DNA of 64,000 nt from Vibrio toranzoniae (GCF_024347655.1 NZ_AP025515.1:1116001-1180000), one strand, 5' to 3'. Positions 43,924-52,933 are shown, numbered from the stretch's first letter. Notes: generated by a model not told the origin, from the letters alone. Numbers and translations are program-made.

Positions 43924-43960
43924 AAAGCTCTCTTGTACTGTGTGCAAGGGAGCTTTTTTA
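43924..43960 (+). terminator. Terminator after the BCCT gene
   Basis: AAAGCTCTCTTG/CAAGGGAGCTTT stem with one G-T pair and a T-run. Confidence 0.8.
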
Positions 43961-43973
43961 TGGTTCAAAGAAA

Positions 43974-44001
43974 CAAGAAACAAGAAACAAGAAACAAGAA
44001 A
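43974..44001. repeat. Heptanucleotide tandem repeat (CAAGAAA)x4
   Basis: Four perfect copies of CAAGAAA, preceded by an imperfect copy, directly behind a terminator T-run. Intergenic. Confidence 0.9.
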
Positions 44002-44012
44002 TAATAAAGATA

Positions 44013-44050
44013 AAAAGAGCCATAAGTGAATAGTCACTTATGGCTCTTTT
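44013..44050. terminator. Bidirectional terminator between BCCT and M14 genes
   Basis: Perfect 17-bp stem AAAAGAGCCATAAGTGA/TCACTTATGGCTCTTTT with 4-base loop; A-run left and T-run right serve both strands. Confidence 0.9.
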
Positions 44051-44097
44051 AACTCTTACTCTTAGGAGCGAGGCTCTAGCTATTAGCTAATGTGCGC

Positions 44098-45024
44098 TTA
44101 CGCATCCAATTCGTGCTGAATAACGTAATCTAAAGCACCAACAACAGCAGCAACTTGAGCATCGTTACACTCTTCGTCTGTCACTTTGTCGCTGTCCGGG
44201 TAAACCTCAGTGGTTGTACCGTACTTACAATCAGTCACACCGCCGCATAAGCCAAGCTTCTTCATTGGGTAGTTGATCACACCGTGTTGAGTGACGTCTG
44301 AACCAATGATCTTGCCTTCGTCATCTGCTGGCGCAATGTGGGTTACTTTTTCAACGGAAGCTATGACAGCTGCTTGGAATTCAGGTTGAGGGTTTTCAGT
44401 GTCACCCACCGTGTAGAAACCGTCTGGGATCATACCTTCGATGTACTCAATACCATCACGTGCAGCGAGTGCAGGGCGGAATTCAGTTTCATCAGAATCG
44501 GTTGTCTCGTGAAGATCAACGTGAACCAACACTTCTGGTAAAGATGCAACTAATGCACGTAGGTTTGCTGATTCTTCAGCTGGCGTACCGTCATAGAAAG
44601 AGCGGTTTGGATCAACAGCATTTGGGTTCCAGCGGTTGATCACTTCGTAACCCCAAGGGCTCACACAAGGTGCGACAACAATGTTGAAGTGCGCTGTATA
44701 CTTTTCCGCTTGAGTAGCTGCGAATTTGATCGCGCCATGGACACCACTGGTTTCGTAACCGTGAACCCCACCCGTTACAAGAACGGTTGGTTTTGATGCG
44801 TCCCAGTTTTTGCTTTTGATAGCGAAGAGTGGGAAGCGAGCTTCGTCGTAGCTCAGTGCTCCGTATTGCTCGATGTCAAAGCGGTCTGCTAGTGCTTTAA
44901 TCTTTGGTACGACTTCTTGTTGGTATTCACGCTTAGCCGTTCTTTGAGCAAACCATGCTTGACGCTCTGCTTCTTGCCATTTTTTTCCTGGCTCACCAAT
45001 AGGGTAGGTGTAAGTACTTTCCAT
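44098..45024 (-). CDS. M14-family metallocarboxypeptidase
   Basis: 308 residues. Zinc ligands are HxxE in GGVHGYETSG (His88, Glu91) and the later His in VHVDLHETTD. A substrate Arg region (NRWNPNAVDPNRSF) and a catalytic Glu in GTTTEVYPDS are also visible. The sequence is cytosolic, without signal peptide, and belongs to the compact M14 subgroup near AstE/aspartoacylase. Peptide, cell-wall fragment or acyl-amino-acid substrates are possible. No operon partners: pyrC upstream on the same strand ends in its own terminator. Confidence 0.82.
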   Translation of the reverse strand: MESTYTYPIGEPGKKWQEAERQAWFAQRTAKREYQQEVVPKIKALADRFDIEQYGALSYDEARFPLFAIKSKNWDASKPTVLVTGGVHGYETSGVHGAIKFAATQAEKYTAHFNIVVAPCVSPWGYEVINRWNPNAVDPNRSFYDGTPAEESANLRALVASLPEVLVHVDLHETTDSDETEFRPALAARDGIEYIEGMIPDGFYTVGDTENPQPEFQAAVIASVEKVTHIAPADDEGKIIGSDVTQHGVINYPMKKLGLCGGVTDCKYGTTTEVYPDSDKVTDEECNDAQVAAVVGALDYVIQHELDA

Positions 45025-45189
45025 TGTTTTATCTCTGTCAGGGACGTTGTGGTGAAGTGAGAATAATCAGCGCAGCGAGATCGTGCAACTTTTATTGAGT
45101 GAGTTTATGCTTCGAACGATTGGTATTCTAAATACTGTTTCTAAACGTCGTTATTCTTGGAAGCTTTAGGCTGTTAAGACAACAAAAAA

Positions 45190-45209
45190 CCCTTCACATA
45201 TGTGAAGGG
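45190..45209 (-). terminator. Terminator of pyrC
   Basis: Palindrome CCCTTCACATATGTGAAGGG; on the minus strand it is followed by six T. Confidence 0.8.
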
Positions 45210-45260
45210 CTTGATAACTCAACAACATAATTGATGAACTGAAACAGCTTAAAACTCTGT

Positions 45261-46289
45261 TTACTTAACTGTCCAAGCAATCGTCTCACCGCCACGAATT
45301 GGCACCACGATGTCTGAGCCGAAAGGCATTGTTTCAGCAACATTCCACTCTTCTTTTACTAGAGTGATTGTATCTGTGTTACGTGGCATGCCATAAAAGT
45401 CTGGGCCATTGTGGCTCGCGAATGCTTCTAGGTTTTCAATCTTGCCTTCTAATTCGAATACTTCAGCATACAGTTCAACCGCAGCGTGCGCTGTGTAAGA
45501 ACCGGCACAACCACATGCTGACTCTTTTGCGCCTTTCGCGTGTGGCGCAGAGTCTGTACCTAAGAAGAACTTCTTGCTGCCGCTCGTAGCTGCTTCTATA
45601 AGCGCCAATTGATGCGTGTTGCGCTTAAGAATCGGTAGGCAATAGAAATGTGGCTTAATGCCGCCAACCAACATGTGGTTACGGTTGTAAAGCAGGTGGT
45701 GAGCGGTGATGGTTGCCGCTACGTTGTCGTTCGCGTTCTTAACAAAAGTCGCTGCATCTGCAGTCGTGATATGCTCTAGAACGATCTTCAGGTTAGGGAA
45801 ATCGTTCACAATCGGCGCTAGAACTGTGTCTAGGAACTCTTTTTCACGGTCAAAGATATCAACGTCGTGAGCCGTTACTTCACCGTGTACAAGCAGCAAC
45901 ATACCCACTTCTTGCATTGTTTCTAGTACGTGGTAGATGTTTTTAGCAGAGGTTACGCCTGAATCAGAGTTTGTTGTTGCGCCTGCTGGGTAAAGCTTAG
46001 CAGCAACGACAGCGCCAGACTCTTTCGCTTTGCGAATTTCATCAGGTGTTGTGTTGTCTGTCAGGTAAAGTGCCATTAGAGGCTGAAACTGTTCACTTGG
46101 CTGTTCTGCCATGATGCGTTCACGGTAAGCAAGCGCCATTTCGGTATCGGTTACCGGTGGGACGGTATTTGGCATGATTAACGCTCGACCATTGTAACGG
46201 CTGATATCGCGAACTGTATCTTTTAGTACGTCGCCATCGCGTAGATGAACATGCCAGTCGTCAGGACGAGTAATCGTAAGTTGTGTCAT
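45261..46289 (-). CDS. pyrC: Dihydroorotase
   Basis: 342 residues, typical class II (E. coli-type) dihydroorotase of pyrimidine synthesis, converting carbamoyl aspartate to dihydroorotate. The zinc motif DDWHVHLRDGD (His-x-His) lies near residue 15. The bridging carboxylated Lys is expected in AAKLYPAGATTNSD, further His ligands in VHGEVT and EHIT, and the Asp in GTDSAPHAK. A PurR-box-like site lies 62 bases upstream. In V. cholerae pyrC is also on chromosome II (from memory). Confidence 0.96.
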   Translation of the reverse strand: MTQLTITRPDDWHVHLRDGDVLKDTVRDISRYNGRALIMPNTVPPVTDTEMALAYRERIMAEQPSEQFQPLMALYLTDNTTPDEIRKAKESGAVVAAKLYPAGATTNSDSGVTSAKNIYHVLETMQEVGMLLLVHGEVTAHDVDIFDREKEFLDTVLAPIVNDFPNLKIVLEHITTADAATFVKNANDNVAATITAHHLLYNRNHMLVGGIKPHFYCLPILKRNTHQLALIEAATSGSKKFFLGTDSAPHAKGAKESACGCAGSYTAHAAVELYAEVFELEGKIENLEAFASHNGPDFYGMPRNTDTITLVKEEWNVAETMPFGSDIVVPIRGGETIAWTVK

Positions 46290-46350
46290 TGAAGGCTCCC
46301 ACCAATTGAAGTGTTATGTAGTTGGAGCCTAAACTCGGCGAAATCTGTGA

Positions 46351-46366
46351 AAGCAATCGCTTACGT
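46351..46366. promoter_or_regulatory. PurR-box-like operator upstream of pyrC
   Basis: AAGCAATCGCTTACGT agrees with the PurR consensus ACGCAAACGTTTGCGT at 12 of 16 positions, including the central CG. E. coli pyrC is a known PurR target. An 8-bp inverted repeat (GCCTAAAC/GTTTAGGC, 46327-46334 and 46365-46372) flanks it. Confidence 0.55.
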
Positions 46367-46481
46367 TTAGGCGACAGGATGATAGTGGAAAAGCACTTTC
46401 ATTTCATCCTATTTTTAACTCTTCATGGTTAGGAGCTTGTTTTTATGGGGTTTTAATTCACTATTTATTCCCGGATATGGG

Positions 46482-46640
46482 TTAGCGGGTGGCCACCCAC
46501 AGGCCGTGGATCATTCCTGGTACCCAGAAGAAGAAAGTAAGGATGATGTTAATTAGTAAATCTTTACCCGCACCACGAGCGAAGAACACACCAACAGGAG
46601 GAAGCAGTACACATAAAATAATAATGACGAGTTTGTTCAT
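46482..46640 (-). CDS. Pmp3/YqaE-family small membrane protein
   Basis: 52 residues, two membrane segments. The family signature is LCVLLPPVGVFFARGAGKDLLINI, ending in a WVPGMIHGLW region. AAGGA lies six bases before the ATG. Pmp3 proteins of yeast and plants modulate membrane potential under salt or cold stress; bacterial YqaE is stress-induced, with role unclear. The gene stands alone. Confidence 0.88.
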   Translation of the reverse strand: MNKLVIIILCVLLPPVGVFFARGAGKDLLINIILTFFFWVPGMIHGLWVATR

Positions 46641-46859
46641 GATAAATCCTTTTTTATTCAATGACAGTTCAATGCGATAAACGTGTTCAAATTATAGAAC
46701 GTATGGAAAGAGTTAGTGTATTGGTGTCTTTATGTATATAAGACAGTCGTTTAAACATCTCAATATATTAGCTTAGTATCAAGTGTTTAATACCTGCCAG
46801 TTTATCTATTTATAACCATTTGCTAGCATTGGGACAAACAACAAAACATTGGAATCGTT

Positions 46860-48746
46860 ATGTCGCAGCTATCTTCAGGTCAAAGGGCGTTAGATCAAAG
46901 GGCTTTGGAGCAAGAGCCTTCTGATCAAGCTCCTTCTTTATCTCAAATCAATGTGTTTCCGGTAAAATCAGTGGGCGGTATCTCGCTCTCTTCTGCTTGG
47001 GTCGAAAAACAAGGCCTTACTTTCGACAGACGCTTTATGCTCGCATTGGCTGACGGTTCAATGGTCACGGCACGTAAGTACCCGAAAATGGTCAAGGTAT
47101 CTTCAAGTTTGCAACCTGACGGTTTGATTTTCACTTACGAAGGTAAAGAGCCGCTGCGCCTAAAGTATGCGAATTTCAAGATGCAAGAAGCGCCAGCAAC
47201 GGTTTGGAAAGACAGTTTTACCGCATACACCACCAATGATGACGCCGATGATTGGTTCAGTGACGTGTTGGGTGTTCGTGTTGAGCTACTGTTTTCTGGT
47301 GAGCAATCGAATCGTGTCCGTGAAAAGCTCGGTCATAACGTGAGTTTTGCTGACGGCTATCCAATGTTAATAATCAGTCAAGCCTCTCTTGATGAGCTGA
47401 ATCGTCGCAGCCCTGAAACGCACTCCATGGATCAGTTCCGTACCAACTTTGTTGTTTCCAATACCGAAGCTTTTGCTGAAGATGGTTGGAAGCGTATCCG
47501 AATTGGCGAGGTTGAATTCGAAGCAGTGAAACCTTGTGAGCGCTGCATTCTAACCACGGTGGATGTTGAACGTGGCGAATTTAGAACAACAAAAGAGCCG
47601 CTCAATACTTTCTCCACTTTTAGAGCCAACGAGCGTGGTGGGGTGTTCTTTGGTCAAAACCTAGTGGCGAAAAATGAAGGCTTAATCAAAGCTGGCGATG
47701 TGGTCGAGGTGCTCGAAAGCAAAGAGAAAGAGCATTATGAAGACACTTGGGTTGAGTCACTGCATCTAACGTGTGTTGAGCGCGAAGAGATCGCACGTGA
47801 CTTTACAACCTTTTGGTTAGAGCCTGCGAAAGAAAACCACTCACTACCACACTACCAGCCAGGCCAACACCTACCGATCGAAATGGTGATTGATGGCAAA
47901 AAAGTGTCTCGTCGTTATACGCTATCTTCTAGCCCTTCACGAGCGGGTCGTTTAGCGATTTCTGTGAAGCGAGTGGATGACGGTCAAATATCTAACTGGC
48001 TAAATGATCATTTCCAAGTGGGTGATACTTTAGTCGCGCAAAACCCAGACGGTGCGTTCTACTTAGAAGAGAATCCAACTCATCCATTACTGCTGTTGTC
48101 TGCAGGTAGTGGCATTACCCCAATGTTGTCGATGCTGCGTTATTTAGCCGACCACGCTCAGATTGATGATGTGGTTTTCTATCATCAATGCAGCAACGAA
48201 CAAGATATTCCTTATCAAGCTGAGATTGATCAGATCGCTAGCGAACATGCAGGCCTACGTGTGATTTATTCGTTAAGTCAGCCAAGCAAAGAGTGGGATG
48301 GTTTATCAGGCCGTTTGAGCATTTCGCATATCGCTAAGATTGAAGAGCTACATAAGCGCCAAGCGTTTGTGTGCGGCCCTGATGGCTTTATGGATAACGC
48401 AAAGAAACTGCTAATTCAAATGGGCCTAAACCCTCAGCATTATCACCAAGAAGCGTTTGGTATCGCTCAGTCAACTGAAGAAGCGGTGAAACAACTGCAG
48501 TTAAGTGTGAACGGCTACTTATTCGAAGGTAATAACCAATCAACTTTGCTAGAGCAAGCTGAATCGGCGGGCGTACCTATTGCTTCCAGTTGTCGTGCGG
48601 GTTTCTGTGGCGCTTGTAAAGTGACTCTTGAGTCAGGACAAGTTCACCACCCCGATGTGCCAGCACTACAAGAGCACGAACGAAACATGGGTCAGATACT
48701 AGCGTGTTGCAGCGTTCCTCAAACTGATATCGAAGTTGTGGATTAA
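46860..48746 (+). CDS. Fusion of a YcbX-like MOSC module with a ferredoxin-type NAD(P)H reductase
   Basis: 628 residues in three parts. Residues ~22-290 form the MOSC N-terminal beta-barrel plus MOSC domain (INVFPVKSVGGISLSSAWVEKQGLTFDRRFML; catalytic Cys region VKPCERCILTTVD). Residues ~300-530 are an FAD/NAD(P) ferredoxin-reductase unit (RRYTLSSSPS, LLSAGSGITPMLSMLRYL, FVCGPDGFM). The end is a plant-type 2Fe-2S domain (SSCRAGFCGACK, ILACCS). YcbX-like MOSC proteins are molybdenum-dependent reductases of N-hydroxylated bases; here the electron donor is built in. The first 25 residues are low-complexity. Confidence 0.87.
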   Translation: MSQLSSGQRALDQRALEQEPSDQAPSLSQINVFPVKSVGGISLSSAWVEKQGLTFDRRFMLALADGSMVTARKYPKMVKVSSSLQPDGLIFTYEGKEPLRLKYANFKMQEAPATVWKDSFTAYTTNDDADDWFSDVLGVRVELLFSGEQSNRVREKLGHNVSFADGYPMLIISQASLDELNRRSPETHSMDQFRTNFVVSNTEAFAEDGWKRIRIGEVEFEAVKPCERCILTTVDVERGEFRTTKEPLNTFSTFRANERGGVFFGQNLVAKNEGLIKAGDVVEVLESKEKEHYEDTWVESLHLTCVEREEIARDFTTFWLEPAKENHSLPHYQPGQHLPIEMVIDGKKVSRRYTLSSSPSRAGRLAISVKRVDDGQISNWLNDHFQVGDTLVAQNPDGAFYLEENPTHPLLLLSAGSGITPMLSMLRYLADHAQIDDVVFYHQCSNEQDIPYQAEIDQIASEHAGLRVIYSLSQPSKEWDGLSGRLSISHIAKIEELHKRQAFVCGPDGFMDNAKKLLIQMGLNPQHYHQEAFGIAQSTEEAVKQLQLSVNGYLFEGNNQSTLLEQAESAGVPIASSCRAGFCGACKVTLESGQVHHPDVPALQEHERNMGQILACCSVPQTDIEVVD

Positions 48747-48782
48747 AGACTCCTCAGTTCAATAAGAAAAGCACATTAAATA

Positions 48783-48825
48783 AAAAGGCCGGGAGTTCAC
48801 GAAAAATGAACTTCCGACCTTTTGA
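48783..48825. terminator. Two-way terminator between the MOSC fusion and nadE
   Basis: 17-bp stem AAAAGGCCGGGAGTTCA/TGAACTTCCGACCTTTT with two G-T pairs, A-run left and T-run right. Confidence 0.8.
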
Positions 48826-48846
48826 TTCTGAGACTAATTCAGAAAA

Positions 48847-49677
48847 TTAATCGTAGATCGTTGGGATTGGCTGACGCTTGTGCTGTGTCGCTTTGTAAAT
48901 GCTTACTAAGCGATCTGACACGTCTTGAGGGACTTCTTTACCTTCAAGGAAATCATCAATTTGATCGTAAGAAAGGTTCAAGGCTGCTTCGTCGGCTTTC
49001 TGTGGATCAAGCTCTTCTAGGTCGGCAGTAGGGACTTTCTTAACCAGTGTTTCTGGGGCACCTAGCGTTGCTGCAAGTTCACGAACCTGACGTTTGTTCA
49101 GACCAAACAACGGTGCTAAATCACAGGCACCGTCACCGTGCTTAGTGTAGAACCCCGTGATGTTTTCCGCTGAGTGGTCTGTCCCAATCACAAGGCCGCC
49201 AACGTAACCTGCAATTTCGTATTGCGCGATCATGCGAGCGCGAGCTTTCACATTACCTTTCACAAAGTCGATTTTTGCTGAATCTGTTGGTAGCAAGCCT
49301 GTACCCTCAAGCGCTACGTGAGAAGCAGCATGAAGCCCATCAACACCTGCTTTAATGTTGACAGAAACAGATTGAGAAGGCTGGATGAAAGAGAGAGCAA
49401 GCTGAGCTTCATCTTCATCTTTTTGCTCGCCGTAAGGCAGGCGAACCGCAATGAACTGGTAGTCATTACTGCCTGTGCTCTCGTTTAGGCTGTCGATGGC
49501 CATTTGAGCCAATCGGCCACAGGTCGTTGAGTCTACACCGCCACTGATACCAAGGATGAGAGACTTGCAGCCTGACTGCTGAAGTTTCGTTTTAATAAAG
49601 TCCACACGACGAGTCACTTCGAAGTGAGGGTCAATTGAAGGTAGTACGCGCATTTCGTCACGAATTAACTGTTTCAT
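48847..49677 (-). CDS. nadE: NH3-dependent NAD synthetase
   Basis: 276 residues, matching the ammonia-dependent form with no glutaminase domain. It adenylates and amidates deamido-NAD to NAD. The ATP pyrophosphatase loop is SGGVDS (45-50); ITGFYTKHGDGACDLAPLFGLNKRQVR and VPTADLEELDPQKADE are characteristic. AAGGA lies six bases before the ATG. It diverges from a NadD-like adenylyltransferase, which makes its substrate, so the two genes form a small NAD locus. Confidence 0.95.
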   Translation of the reverse strand: MKQLIRDEMRVLPSIDPHFEVTRRVDFIKTKLQQSGCKSLILGISGGVDSTTCGRLAQMAIDSLNESTGSNDYQFIAVRLPYGEQKDEDEAQLALSFIQPSQSVSVNIKAGVDGLHAASHVALEGTGLLPTDSAKIDFVKGNVKARARMIAQYEIAGYVGGLVIGTDHSAENITGFYTKHGDGACDLAPLFGLNKRQVRELAATLGAPETLVKKVPTADLEELDPQKADEAALNLSYDQIDDFLEGKEVPQDVSDRLVSIYKATQHKRQPIPTIYD

Positions 49678-49786
49678 TCGTATTCCTTTCCTGCAAGCAA
49701 ATTAAAAATCTAGTGTTATCATACCTAAATCATCCGATTTAAAAACCTCTTTGCACAAGCATAGAAAGAGAAGGCAGTAATAAATA

Positions 49787-50308
49787 ATGGAAAAAATAGC
49801 CATTTTCGGTAGTGCGTTTAACCCACCGAGCTTAGGGCATAAAAGTGTGATTGATTCGTTGGCCCATTTCGACAAAATTCTACTCGTTCCAAGTATTGCC
49901 CATGCTTGGGGAAAAGAGATGCTAGACTTTGAGACGAGATGTCAGTTAGTTAACGCATTTATCAGTGATCTTTCACTGGATCAAGTTGAGCTTTCGTTGA
50001 TCGAAAAGAGCCTATTTACACCCGGTGAAAGCGTGACGACTTATGCTGTTCTCAACGAGCTTCAAAAGTTACATCGTGACGCGGAACTCACCTTTGTTAT
50101 TGGGCCTGACAACTTCTTTAAGTTCTCATCTTTCTATAAGTCCGATGAGATTACTGAGCGATGGTCCGTAATGGCTTGCCCTGAAAAAGTCAAAATCCGC
50201 AGCACAGACATACGTAATGCGCTGGTAAATGGAAACGATGTTGCAAAACTGAGCACTAAGTCAGTTACAAAGATATTGCAAGATGGTGGGCTGTATCAGA
50301 TAATGTGA
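49787..50308 (+). CDS. Nicotinate-nucleotide adenylyltransferase-like protein (NadD type)
   Basis: 173 residues of the nucleotidyltransferase superfamily. The ATP-binding motif is GSAFNPPSLGHKSVI (residues 8-22), equivalent to the family's GxFxPxHxGH with Leu-Gly-His kept. The C-terminal IRSTDIRNAL matches the ISxTxIR motif. It would adenylate nicotinate mononucleotide to deamido-NAD, the NadE substrate. It is shorter than housekeeping NadD (~210 residues) and is probably a paralogue. The stop overlaps a frame of the next gene, but that gene is taken to start at 50335. Confidence 0.8.
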   Translation: MEKIAIFGSAFNPPSLGHKSVIDSLAHFDKILLVPSIAHAWGKEMLDFETRCQLVNAFISDLSLDQVELSLIEKSLFTPGESVTTYAVLNELQKLHRDAELTFVIGPDNFFKFSSFYKSDEITERWSVMACPEKVKIRSTDIRNALVNGNDVAKLSTKSVTKILQDGGLYQIM

Positions 50309-50334
50309 GCTCATTAATAAGAGGTCAGAGGACT

Positions 50335-50820
50335 ATGCTAAAGAGCACGATACCAGCGGCGTTGGTTATAGCTGCATGCAGTATGCCTGCGTATGCTGAA
50401 TGTGGTTTTTTTAGCTTAGATTCGATCATGTTGACCTCTGATAGTGAAAACAATTGTTTGGATTTTTCTACGAGCATCGAATCTTTTGGCCAACGTATGA
50501 TGGAAATCAGTGGGCTGAGCGATGAGGAAGCGGAGAGTACACCTGATTATTGGACTGACTGGGTACTTCAAAGCAAAGAGGCACCATTTCTCACACAAAG
50601 CCTAGAATCAAATTATGTTGGTTTGGGTATGTGGTTTCCTGAAGATCTGGAAGACGAACAGTATGAGATGTCTACCGAAGAGTGGTTACTCAATCATGGT
50701 TTGCAATTAAGCATAGGCTTCGGCGAAAAAGTCCAAGGGCAACCTCGGATGCGTTTTGATTACCGTTGGCATGATTCAAGTGACGCCGACCTAATGATGC
50801 AAGTTGAGTTACCTTTCTAA
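50335..50820 (+). CDS. Exported hypothetical protein, possibly outer-membrane
   Basis: 161 residues from ATG 50335, with GAGG upstream and a signal peptide ending SMPAYA (then ECGFFSLD). Ends MQVELPF, a terminal Phe with alternating pattern, and shows beta-like stretches LQLSIGFGEKVQGQPRMRFDYRWHD. Two Cys in the mature N-terminus could pair. The middle is acidic and not recognised. It follows the NadD-like gene closely and may share its transcript. Location in the periplasm or outer membrane is inference. Confidence 0.65.
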   Translation: MLKSTIPAALVIAACSMPAYAECGFFSLDSIMLTSDSENNCLDFSTSIESFGQRMMEISGLSDEEAESTPDYWTDWVLQSKEAPFLTQSLESNYVGLGMWFPEDLEDEQYEMSTEEWLLNHGLQLSIGFGEKVQGQPRMRFDYRWHDSSDADLMMQVELPF

Positions 50821-50871
50821 CGAATGAGACGACAGATTTGCTCTGAATCTTGAGCAGACATTAAAAAGTTA

Positions 50872-50930
50872 AAAAAGCCGCAAAACTGAAGTGCCTCCAT
50901 AAAGTGGACGTTTCTGTTAAGCGGCTTTTT
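50872..50930 (+). terminator. Terminator with a long structured loop
   Basis: AAAAAGCCGC/GCGGCTTTTT, 10 bp, separated by 39 bases that contain an inner hairpin TCCA-TAAAG-TGGA. The A-run and T-run allow use from both sides. Confidence 0.7.
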
Positions 50931-51024
50931 AGTTTCTTGTTATTTTGGGCTTGATTTACAGACTGGCTTGAAGTGGAAATGAGTACTCTTAACGAGTGAA
51001 GACGGTGGGCCCGCTTCCCCTTGC

Positions 51025-51651
51025 TTATAGGTATTCACCAAACACTAGCATGCACAGTTGTTCGAACTCTTCTTCTTTCCCTGAAAACAAGTCATCAATT
51101 ACAAGCGAACGTTTTTGGCCAGACTGCATGCGCTTCTTTGCTTCTCGCATCACCATTACTAAGGTGTGTTCTTGCGGTAAGTTTGAATCATCAATGCTCC
51201 ATTGATTGAACCGCAGAGACAGGGCACTCTCATAAAGCAGTGGCTTAAACGACAATACCTCTTGCTTCAGTACAGAAAGCATATCTTTACATGCTTGATC
51301 GGTATTGTTGGCACTTGAAGCGTGGGACTTGGTCAGTTCCAACTTTTCGAGTAGCGCTAAAGAGAGGTTAGTTTGCGTGATGTAACCCGCTTGTCTTGGA
51401 AATGAGTCCGTCAAACGAACAGAGAAGTCAACACGGTTAATCTGAGTGTTTGGAAAGTAGGTCAGTGATGTTAAGCAGTCGTATGGAATCCAGATGCTTT
51501 GGCCTGGCTCAACGGCATACTCTTGTTTACCCAGCTTAATCAAAACCAAGCCACTTTGAACCGATACAAGGCTATGTTTAAGTACTTTCTTGCGTGGTGT
51601 GATCACCAAGTGCGAAAAGTAAGCCGATGTATATTCAATAGCGAAGTTCAT
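51025..51651 (-). CDS. AraC-type sensor domain protein with a missing or degenerate DNA-binding part
   Basis: 208 residues. The N-terminal ~100 residues look like the cupin sensor of AraC regulators (HSLVSVQSGLVLIKLGKQEYAVEPGQSIWIPYDCLTS). After ~residue 155 only a single helical stretch remains (VMVMREAKKRMQSGQKRSLVIDDLFSGKEEEFEQLCMLVFGEYL); the usual ~100-residue double HTH cannot be found and the frame ends in a proper stop. It may be a regulator subunit that lost DNA binding, or use a divergent motif. AAGG lies ten bases before the ATG. Confidence 0.65.
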   Translation of the reverse strand: MNFAIEYTSAYFSHLVITPRKKVLKHSLVSVQSGLVLIKLGKQEYAVEPGQSIWIPYDCLTSLTYFPNTQINRVDFSVRLTDSFPRQAGYITQTNLSLALLEKLELTKSHASSANNTDQACKDMLSVLKQEVLSFKPLLYESALSLRFNQWSIDDSNLPQEHTLVMVMREAKKRMQSGQKRSLVIDDLFSGKEEEFEQLCMLVFGEYL

Positions 51652-51826
51652 AGATAGTACCTTAATTTTGGGGCGTCAAGATTACCGTTAATCTTAAAGA
51701 ATGCCAACAGTAACAGGGGATTTTCAATATTTCTGGTCTGACCTTGTCAAAAGTATGGGCTCTGTAGCTGCGATAAGTCAAAACAACGCGTAGAATGAGC
51801 CAGCTTTTTATTATATGAATTAAAAA

Positions 51827-52933
51827 ATGACCTCTCCAACCGATCCATATGTTGATATTCGTCCTTACGGCGATAATGAAATTCCAGCGGCATTAAACCG
51901 TCTAATTAATGATGAAGAATTTATCAGTGCGATTCTGCACTACCGTTTTTCAAACCATGCGTCTTGGTTCAAAGCATTAATGAGCCCCATTCTGCGTGTG
52001 TACTTAAAAATGAAATGGAGCAAGCTGACGAGTGTTGAAACCATTCAGATTGAAGTGAAAAAGTACTTGCGAGACACGCTAGCGAGAACTACAGATGGTG
52101 TGACGTACACGGGTGTAGAGTTATTGGATGCGAATCAAGCTTACCTTTTTGTATCAAACCATCGTGACATTGCAATGGATCCGGCGTTAGTAAATTACGC
52201 TTTGCATCAAAATAATCATCAGACTTGTCGCATCGCAATTGGTGACAATCTGCTAAAGAAGCCATGTGCGACGGAATTGATGCGCTTGAACAAGAGCTTT
52301 ATCGTAAAGCGTTCTTTGAAAGGGCCGCGTGAAATGATGAAAGCGCTAGGCCAACTGTCTTCTTACATCAAACACTCTCTAGAAACAGGTAACTCTATCT
52401 GGATTGCTCAAAAAGAAGGCCGTGCCAAAGACGGTAATGATTTTACTGAGCCTGCAATTTTGAAGATGTTCCATGTTGAAGGGCGCAAACAAAAAATCGA
52501 ATTCCCTGAATACGTTAAATCATTAAAGATTGTCCCTGTGGCTATTTCTTACGAAAACGATCCGTGTGACATGGCTAAAGCCGTCGAGCTTTTTGAAAAA
52601 GACGTCAACGGCAGCTACGAAAAGGGTGAGTTTGAAGATATTGAAAGTATCATTCAAGGCATCATTGGTAACAAAGGCCGTGTTCATGTTGGTTTCGGTC
52701 AGGTTATCGACCAAGATTTTGCGACGCCGGAAGCATTGGCTGAAGAGATCGATCGTCAAATCCACGAAAACTACAAACTGTTCCCAGTAAACCTGTTGGC
52801 AGCAGGAAAAGAAGATGAGTCGATTACTGCTGAAGTGAAGCAAGAGTTTGAAGAGAAGCTATCAAGCCTACCAAAAGGTGCTCGCCAGTACTTGATTGAT
52901 AGCTATGCGAACCCAGTGAAGAATATTGGCTAG
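51827..52933 (+). CDS. PlsC-like acyltransferase
   Basis: 368 residues. The acyltransferase motif HxxxxD appears as SNHRDIAMDPALV (about residues 104-116). Block II-like NKSFIVKRSLKGPREM and block III-like IWIAQKEGRAKDGND follow (the GRAKDG variant replaces EGTRS). Such enzymes esterify glycerol-3-phosphate derivatives or other hydroxyls with acyl-CoA/ACP at the inner membrane. It is longer than PlsC by ~120 residues and lacks an obvious N-terminal membrane span. Exact acceptor unknown. No adjacent operon partner. Confidence 0.78.
   Translation: MTSPTDPYVDIRPYGDNEIPAALNRLINDEEFISAILHYRFSNHASWFKALMSPILRVYLKMKWSKLTSVETIQIEVKKYLRDTLARTTDGVTYTGVELLDANQAYLFVSNHRDIAMDPALVNYALHQNNHQTCRIAIGDNLLKKPCATELMRLNKSFIVKRSLKGPREMMKALGQLSSYIKHSLETGNSIWIAQKEGRAKDGNDFTEPAILKMFHVEGRKQKIEFPEYVKSLKIVPVAISYENDPCDMAKAVELFEKDVNGSYEKGEFEDIESIIQGIIGNKGRVHVGFGQVIDQDFATPEALAEEIDRQIHENYKLFPVNLLAAGKEDESITAEVKQEFEEKLSSLPKGARQYLIDSYANPVKNIG

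Noticed and set aside
50882..50920. Loop sequence with TCCATAAAGTGGA, reminiscent of an insertion-sequence end
   Set aside because: Only one short dyad inside a terminator loop; no transposase fragment, target duplication or second end is visible.
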